Origin: Caldilineaceae bacterium
GTDB lineage: Bacteria > Chloroflexota > Anaerolineae > Caldilineales > Caldilineaceae
Length of the DNA stretch: 64,000 bases
NCBI GenBank assembly: GCA_020634815.1
Contig: JACKBA010000008.1
Location: forward strand, 1-64,000
Direction: 5' to 3'
Both the position numbers and the translations under genes were made by a program. Under the pieces are notes generated by a model. It saw nothing but the letters and a program-made list of their open reading frames with translations. It did no database searches and was not told the origin of the DNA. This document shows positions 57,923 to 64,000 of the stretch, in pieces. The first letter of the stretch is position 1. Every line of letters begins with the position of its first letter.

Positions 57923-59758
57923 ATGAGTGTGATAGTTCAAGAACCCCAAAGCAAAGCGGTCAGCGAACTGATCGTGAATGACTTCAACATCAACGTTGCG
58001 ACTTCTAATGGCTCCGGCAGCCAGACCAGCAACAGCATGTTGATTCGCTCGTTGTACAAGATGGGCATTCCGGTGACGGGCAAGAATCTCTTCCCGAGCA
58101 ACATCCAGGGCCTGCCCACCTGGTTCAACATCCGCCTGAGCAAGGATGGCTTCCTGGCCCGCCGCGAACGCGTCGAGATCATGATCTGCATGAACGGCGC
58201 CACCGTGGCTGAGGACATGGAGAGCGTCGAGGCCGGCGGCATCGTTCTCTACGATGACTCGCTGCCCATCGCCAACCATCGCAAGGATGTGCAGTACTTC
58301 CCCATGCCGGTCAAGGAACTGGTCAAGGCCGCGAACCTGCCCTACAACTTGCAGCGCTACGTAGCCAACATGGTCTATGTCGGCGTGGCAGCCTACCTGC
58401 TCGAAATCGAGATGGACCAGATCAAGGATGCGCTGTCGTGGAATTTCGGCGGCAAGACCAAGCCCATCGAGTTGAACTGGAGCATGGTAACCGCGGCCTA
58501 CGACTGGGCGACCGAAAATCTCGTCAACGACCAGCCCTATCGCGTCGGCCGCATGACCGGCTTCAACGAAGGCACCCTGCTCGTGGACGGCAACACGGCC
58601 GCGGCCATCGGTGCGGTCTTTGGCGGCTTCACCTTTGCCTCGTGGTATCCGATTACGCCATCGTCCAGCATCGCCGAATCGCTCAGCAGCTATGCGGCCA
58701 AGGTGCGCCGCGACCCGGAGACGAAGGAAGCAACCTATGCCATCGTGCAGGCCGAGGACGAGCTAGCCGCCATCGGCATGGTGCTCGGCGCCGGCTGGGC
58801 AGGCGCGCGGGCGATGACCGCCACCAGCGGCCCCGGCATCAGCCTCATGTCCGAATTTGTCGGCTATGGCTACTTCGCCGAGATTCCCGCCGTCATCTGG
58901 GATGTGCAGCGCATGGGGCCTAGCACGGGCCTGCCGACGCGCACGAGCCAGGGCGACATCATGTCCACCCACTATCTCGGCCACGGCGACGGGCGCCATC
59001 CGGTGCTCTTCCCGGCCGATCCGACCGAGTGCTTCGACATGGCGATCGAAGCGTTCGACATCGCCGAGCGCCTGCAGACGCCAGTCTTCGTGCTGAGCGA
59101 CCTGGATATCGGCATGAATCTCTGGATCACGAAGGAGTTCAGCTACCCGGAGAAGCCGCTCGATCGCGGCAAGGTGCTGAGCGCCGAGCAGCTTGCCCAG
59201 TTCAAGGACAACCATGACGGCCAGCGCTGGGGCCGCTACCTGGACGTCGACGGCGACGGCATCGCCTACCGCACGCTGCCGGGCACCGACAACCCGTCGG
59301 CCGCCTACTTTACGCGCGGCACAGGACACACTGCGTACGCAACGTACACCGAGCGGCCTGACATCTGGGAAGAGAACCTCATGCGGCTCCAGCAGAAGTT
59401 CAACACGGCGCGCTCGCTGGTGCCGGCGCCGGTCGTGCAGGAAGCCGACGGTGCGACCATCGGCATCATCAGCGTGGGCAGCAACCACCCGGCCATCATC
59501 GAGGCGCTGGCCCGCCTGAGCGAAGAGGGCGTAGCGGCCAGCTACCTGCGCGTGCGCGCCCTGCCCACCAACGGTGCGGTGAAGGAGTTCGTGGCCAAGT
59601 ACGACAAGGTCTACGTGATCGAGAACAACCTGGACGGCCAGTTGCACAAGATCCTTCAGACCGAGTTTCCCGAGTCGGCGACCAAACTGGTCTCGCTTGC
59701 CAAGTGTGACGGCCTGCCGCTGTCGGCGCGCTGGATTACGGAACAGATTGCGAACTAG
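57923..59758 (+). CDS. korA: 2-oxoacid:ferredoxin oxidoreductase alpha subunit (KorA-type, with fused gamma domain)
   Basis: A 611-residue subunit. The N-terminal 190 residues are a gamma-type Rossmann domain (INVATSNGSGSQTSNSMLIR); the rest is the alpha subunit (ASWYPITPSSSIAESL, DELAAIGMVLGAGWAGARAM) that binds pyrophosphate-linked TPP. The pair of KorA and KorB oxidises 2-oxoglutarate or a related 2-oxoacid to the acyl-CoA and reduced ferredoxin. GGGAG 9 nt upstream supports ATG 57923. The beta subunit follows 73 nt later. Confidence 0.92.
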   Translation: MSVIVQEPQSKAVSELIVNDFNINVATSNGSGSQTSNSMLIRSLYKMGIPVTGKNLFPSNIQGLPTWFNIRLSKDGFLARRERVEIMICMNGATVAEDMESVEAGGIVLYDDSLPIANHRKDVQYFPMPVKELVKAANLPYNLQRYVANMVYVGVAAYLLEIEMDQIKDALSWNFGGKTKPIELNWSMVTAAYDWATENLVNDQPYRVGRMTGFNEGTLLVDGNTAAAIGAVFGGFTFASWYPITPSSSIAESLSSYAAKVRRDPETKEATYAIVQAEDELAAIGMVLGAGWAGARAMTATSGPGISLMSEFVGYGYFAEIPAVIWDVQRMGPSTGLPTRTSQGDIMSTHYLGHGDGRHPVLFPADPTECFDMAIEAFDIAERLQTPVFVLSDLDIGMNLWITKEFSYPEKPLDRGKVLSAEQLAQFKDNHDGQRWGRYLDVDGDGIAYRTLPGTDNPSAAYFTRGTGHTAYATYTERPDIWEENLMRLQQKFNTARSLVPAPVVQEADGATIGIISVGSNHPAIIEALARLSEEGVAASYLRVRALPTNGAVKEFVAKYDKVYVIENNLDGQLHKILQTEFPESATKLVSLAKCDGLPLSARWITEQIAN

Positions 59759-59831
59759 CCCATCTGCGTTCGTTCCCAGCCGGGAAGGGTCTGGGACGGT
59801 GCGAGATTCTGAGATAGATGAGGATATACCA

Positions 59832-60881
<1,050 letters not shown>

Positions 60882-60923
60882 CAGCAGCCAGGGCGGCGCG
60901 CCAGAGCCGCCGAGCAGAAAAAC

Positions 60924-60959
60924 AAAACGGCCCGGGAGTTACGATTCCCGGGCCGTTTT
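60924..60959. terminator. Bidirectional terminator
   Basis: AAAACGGCCCGGGA (60924-60937) pairs perfectly with TCCCGGGCCGTTTT (60946-60959) around an 8-nt loop, and a T-run follows. It serves korB (plus) and the converging acyltransferase (minus). Confidence 0.9.
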
Positions 60960-60980
60960 TTATTCTCGTTGTCGGGTGAG

Positions 60981-61694
60981 TCAGCCGGTGGTCTGCTCCG
61001 GCGCGGGGAACTCCTCCTCGTCGGCAGTGCGCACCTGGCCGGCGTCGGCGTAGTAGCCGCGGCGGTCGGCAGGCAGCAACTCCGCCATGGCCAGCATCAT
61101 GGTGGACGTTAACCGGCGCACGGCTGCGGGGTCGTCGGCATCACCTTCCGGCGGAATGGGTGCGCCAAAACGCAAGGTGACCTGCGGGCGCGGCTGGAAC
61201 TTCTTGAAGTCGCGCAGCACCGGCTCCGAGTTGATCACCACCACGGGCACGATGGGAACGTTGCCGTTCATCGCGATGCGTGCAACGCCGGTCTTGCCGC
61301 GCTGGAGCTGGCCGCTCTTGCTGCGCGTGCCCTCGGGGAACATGCCGACGATGTGGCCGGCGGCAACCATCTTCACCGCCTGCTCGACCGCCTGCGTGTC
61401 GCCCTTGCCGCGCTGAACGGGAAACGCACCGGCCGAACTGACCAGCCAGGCAATCAGCGGGTGAAAGGCAAAGATCTCGGCCTTGGCCATGTAGAAGACC
61501 TGGCGCGGCGACGCATAGCCGACGATGACATAGTCCGGGCCAGCCGTGTGGTTGATGGCGAAGACACAGCCACCTCGGCGCGGCACGCGCTCGCGCCCCT
61601 CGATACGCAGGCGCAGAAAGAAGGGCTTGATGATGATGGCGACGACGAACAAGATACGCCACATCCAGGTGGCGTCACGCGGCGGCAGCAACAT
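60981..61694 (-). CDS. 1-acyl-sn-glycerol-3-phosphate acyltransferase (PlsC-like), copy 1
   Basis: A 237-residue PlsC-family acyltransferase making phosphatidic acid. The catalytic HX4D motif is NHTAGPD at 48-54 and the acceptor motif FPEGTRS is at 119-125. The N-terminal helix (ILFVVAIIIKPFFLRL) anchors it in the membrane. It is directly downstream of a paralogue (stop-start gap 2 nt), so the two are a tandem pair. Confidence 0.9.
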   Translation of the reverse strand: MLLPPRDATWMWRILFVVAIIIKPFFLRLRIEGRERVPRRGGCVFAINHTAGPDYVIVGYASPRQVFYMAKAEIFAFHPLIAWLVSSAGAFPVQRGKGDTQAVEQAVKMVAAGHIVGMFPEGTRSKSGQLQRGKTGVARIAMNGNVPIVPVVVINSEPVLRDFKKFQPRPQVTLRFGAPIPPEGDADDPAAVRRLTSTMMLAMAELLPADRRGYYADAGQVRTADEEEFPAPEQTTG

Positions 61695-61696
61695 AC

Positions 61697-62377
61697 CTAC
61701 TCATGCTCGCTTTCCAGCCCATCGCGCATGGCTGCGGGCAGCATATCGGCCATGGCATCCATGATCTCACGCGTAAAACGGCGCAGCGAATGGCGATCGT
61801 CCCGCTCCGTCGGCGGGTGGATTGGCGCGCCCACCCTGGCAGTGACAGCAATGCGCGGCTTCATGCTCAAGTAGTTGGATCGGTGAAAAATCGGCTCGGA
61901 GTTGATCACCACAGCGGGGATCACCGGCGCCTGGGCCTGGATCGCCACGTAGGCCGCGCCGGTGCGCCCGCGCTGCAACTTGCCGGAGCGGCTGCGCGTG
62001 CCTTCGGGGAACATGCCGAGGACGTGCCCGCTCGTCACCACCTCCACGGCGTGCGTGATGGCTTCTTTGTCGCCATCACCGCGGTGGATGGGAAAGCAAC
62101 CGTTGTAGGCAAGGAAACGACCGAACCAGCGATAGCGATCCATGAGTTCAGCCTTCACCATGAAGTAGATCTGGCGCGGCGACAGATAACTGATGACAAG
62201 AAAGTCCGGCCCCATGGTGTGATTGCACGTCAGCACGCAACCGCCTTGCGGCGGGATGTGTTCGCGGCCCTCGATGGCAAGACGACAGAAGATCGGCTTG
62301 ACCACCGACATGAAGAGGTGAACACCCTTCCAGGTCCAGATCGCGTCTTTGGGCGGCGGGACGATACCGGTCGGCAC
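61697..62377 (-). CDS. 1-acyl-sn-glycerol-3-phosphate acyltransferase (PlsC-like), copy 2
   Basis: A 226-residue paralogue of the downstream gene. The HX4D motif is NHTMGPD at 52-58 and FPEGTRS is at 123-129. Both share the same order of motifs and about the same length but differ throughout, indicating an old duplication and perhaps different acyl preference. The start is GTG 62377. Confidence 0.9.
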   Translation of the reverse strand: MPTGIVPPPKDAIWTWKGVHLFMSVVKPIFCRLAIEGREHIPPQGGCVLTCNHTMGPDFLVISYLSPRQIYFMVKAELMDRYRWFGRFLAYNGCFPIHRGDGDKEAITHAVEVVTSGHVLGMFPEGTRSRSGKLQRGRTGAAYVAIQAQAPVIPAVVINSEPIFHRSNYLSMKPRIAVTARVGAPIHPPTERDDRHSLRRFTREIMDAMADMLPAAMRDGLESEHE

Positions 62378-62408
62378 AATTCACTCCAGTCGACTTGACA
62401 GGTGAGAC

Positions 62409-63284
62409 TCAATTCAGGTGATTGAGCACATGGGTGATGCGGCGATGCATTGCGACGAGCTTGCGATCCTCGCTATCGAGCGGCGAGAGGTCGAAGGCGC
62501 TCTGCACGTCGTCCGGGAAGAGATGGGGCAGCGCACCCAGCAGGGAAAAGTAGCGGCGCAGGTCATGGGCGGCTTCCTCCCACGCTTCCTGGCGAAAGTG
62601 CAGCACGGCGCGATCGCGCCACAGGTGCGGATTCTCCGGCACCATGACGGCCTGCAGGCGCAGGACATCGAGCAGGCGGTCGACCTCGGAACGCATGAAA
62701 TAAGCGGAGCGCAGGTTGTTGAGGATGCGCAGCGCCATGTCGCGCGCGGTCACCGGCTCGAACAACTCCTGGGTCAGCGTCATGCGCCGCCCGACGACCG
62801 ATGCCAGGTATTCCTCGGCCTCCCAGGCTGCCACCACCGCGTTGTGAAACGGGTCGATCAGCCACTCGCCCTCACCGTCGACAAAGCGAGCCATGAAGTG
62901 GTTGGGGAAGCCCAGACCGTCGACCCGCAGCCCCAGACGCCGGCCAATGGCGATACAGAGCAGGCAGAGCATGATGGGCAGCCCCGTACGCCGCTCAATG
63001 ACCGCATCGAGCAAGCTGTTACGCGGGTCGTAGTAATCGTCCTGGTTGCCATGAAAGGCCAGGTCGCCGGTGAAGACTTGCAGGAACTCGGCCGCGCTGG
63101 GCTGGTCGATGGTCGACGAGCCAAGGCGAGCGCCCGCCAGTTGCGCCAGCAGGTCGATGCGCGCAAGCTGGGCGGCCACATCCAGGTGCGGCGCAGCCAC
63201 GGCCGCGATGTCGAACGCGAGCAGTTCGACGCTCGCATCGGGCTGGTGCAGATGGGACGCAAAGGTCTCTACTACGCGCATCAT
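62409..63284 (-). CDS. SirB1-like transglutaminase-fold/TPR protein
   Basis: A 291-residue protein of the SirB1 family. The transglutaminase-like part contains DYYDPRNSLLDAVIERRTGL, a GLPIMLCLLCIAIGRRLGLR segment and LGFPNHFMARFVD; the C-terminal part is TPR-like (LWRDRAVLHFRQEAWEEAAH). The catalytic Cys of true transglutaminases corresponds to the LCLLCI segment, uncertainly. Members occur near release factor or stress genes, but no link is seen here. ATG 63284 overlaps the preceding stop by 4 nt. Confidence 0.75.
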   Translation of the reverse strand: MMRVVETFASHLHQPDASVELLAFDIAAVAAPHLDVAAQLARIDLLAQLAGARLGSSTIDQPSAAEFLQVFTGDLAFHGNQDDYYDPRNSLLDAVIERRTGLPIMLCLLCIAIGRRLGLRVDGLGFPNHFMARFVDGEGEWLIDPFHNAVVAAWEAEEYLASVVGRRMTLTQELFEPVTARDMALRILNNLRSAYFMRSEVDRLLDVLRLQAVMVPENPHLWRDRAVLHFRQEAWEEAAHDLRRYFSLLGALPHLFPDDVQSAFDLSPLDSEDRKLVAMHRRITHVLNHLN

Positions 63285-64000
63285 CGTTCCGGCAGAGTCA
63301 ATGGGCCATCGCCACGCTTGCGCTTTGCCATGCGCTTGGCCTCCTGCTCCAGGATGCGGCGCATGACGGCAATCGAGCCGGCATAGGTGGCATCGACGCC
63401 GAAGTAGCTCATGCTTTTGCTCAGCAGCGTCTGGCGGCGGCTGATGGGTGTGTCACTGGCGTAGTGAATCAGGCCGATGTCGTAGGGCACGTTGATGAAC
63501 AGATTGACGATCTCATTGACCGGATAGCGCTGCGGGTAGACATCTTCATAGATGCCGCTCAGGTAAGGGCCGGCCTCCATCTCGATGTCGGTATAGCCTT
63601 CCTCGTAGAAGACGTGCATGAAGCTGCGGTTTTGCAGAATCGTCCCGCGCACGGTGACGGCTTTCTGATTGTCGAAGACCGTACCAAAGTTGAGCAACGA
63701 GCTGACATCCGTCGCCGTGAAGCAATTGCGAAAGAGGAAGGTATTCTGCGAATGCTCGTCGTAGACCACGTTGGGAATCATGACGTCGCCGACGCGACCG
63801 TTGAGGGTCGCCGCCTTGCCCAGCACGTAGACGCCGATGATGCGGCCGACGGCAGTGCTGACCTGGCTGAAGAGGTGATAGGCGGCCATGCCCAGCGGGT
63901 AGTCGATGTTGAGCATGACGGCGTTGCTCTCGCGCAGGAGATCCCATTCCTCGTCGGTGAGCGTGTGCAGGCGCGGGTCGAGCCGGCTGCGGTCGAGGCA
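63281..64000 (-). CDS. Unidentified protein, 5' end outside the window
   Basis: The frame is open from the window edge to the stop at 63281, giving at least 239 residues; the start lies outside. An internal Met at 63916 is not assumed to be the start because the reading frame continues upstream (DPRLHTLTDEEWDLLRES). The visible part has short repeated hydrophobic stretches (GRIIGVYVLGKAATLNG, NTFLFRNCFTATDVSSLLNF) and no motif I recognise. It overlaps the SirB1-like gene by 4 nt (ATGA), so they form one operon. Confidence 0.6.
   Translation of the reverse strand, partial: CLDRSRLDPRLHTLTDEEWDLLRESNAVMLNIDYPLGMAAYHLFSQVSTAVGRIIGVYVLGKAATLNGRVGDVMIPNVVYDEHSQNTFLFRNCFTATDVSSLLNFGTVFDNQKAVTVRGTILQNRSFMHVFYEEGYTDIEMEAGPYLSGIYEDVYPQRYPVNEIVNLFINVPYDIGLIHYASDTPISRRQTLLSKSMSYFGVDATYAGSIAVMRRILEQEAKRMAKRKRGDGPLTLPER

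Overview
The window is high-GC, densely coded bacterial DNA. Gene content and style point to a Chloroflexota bacterium, probably a Caldilineales/Anaerolineae-type lineage. The reasons are a secreted giant protein with long Thr-Pro-Glu-Pro (TPTDTPEPTATAT-type) linkers, short-period intergenic tandem repeats, a FolE2-type folate operon, a CruF-type carotenoid cluster and a KorAB 2-oxoacid:ferredoxin oxidoreductase. This assignment is inference; the window holds no rRNA or tRNA gene that I could recognise. The first gene starts at 57, and the last gene (63281-64000, minus) runs off the right edge.

Layout. 57-4598: small enzymes (VOC protein, two aminoglycoside-phosphotransferase-fold kinases, a GNAT acetyltransferase, a methyltransferase, a DUF1801 protein) around a block of two ten-unit heptanucleotide repeat arms. 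4666-11137: Tex, two lipoproteins, PolX and a CoxG-like SRPBCC protein. Tex and the CoxG-like protein both carry heptad repeats in frame. 11277-17246 (minus): a 1989-residue secreted lectin/beta-propeller protein with two minisatellite linkers. 17593-22235: a serine beta-lactamase-fold protein, a small barrel protein, a LysM protein and a secreted protein built of internal duplications. 22465-26741: a coupled operon of hydrolase, CruF-like hydratase, glycosyltransferase and CrtI-like oxidoreductase, expected to make a modified, glycosylated carotenoid. 26812-28730: two membrane-anchored alpha/beta hydrolases.

28922-34706 is a long co-directional run: folB, folK, folE2 and an SDR, then four overlapping genes for a secreted protein, a tocopherol-cyclase-like lipocalin, a small membrane protein and an FAD oxidoreductase. 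34747-35503 is a VapBC-like toxin-antitoxin module with a strong promoter and a perfect operator-like palindrome. 35587-38351 (minus) is an ECF sigma operon (sigma, anti-sigma, bactofilin-HhH membrane protein) preceded by a SigW-like promoter. 38628-40696 holds a metal-chelatase AAA+ subunit and a VWA subunit joined by an A8 run that could serve as a -1 frameshift site. 40748-47327 carries a TPR protein, HisN-like phosphatase, AcuI/YhdH-like reductase, SDR-DUF2867 protein and a SNF2 helicase. 49775-53035 is a tungsten aldehyde:ferredoxin oxidoreductase with an M20 amidohydrolase and a cupin. 53368-60881 holds a desaturase, an ABC exporter, a GntR regulator with promoter and operator, and korAB. 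60981-64000 (minus) has two PlsC paralogues, a SirB1-like protein and a partial unknown gene.

The most interesting candidates are the chelatase I/D recoding site, heptad repeats read as protein inside tex and coxG, the predicted self-regulated ECF operon, the four-gene tocopherol-cyclase-like operon and the AOR-amidohydrolase-cupin operon.
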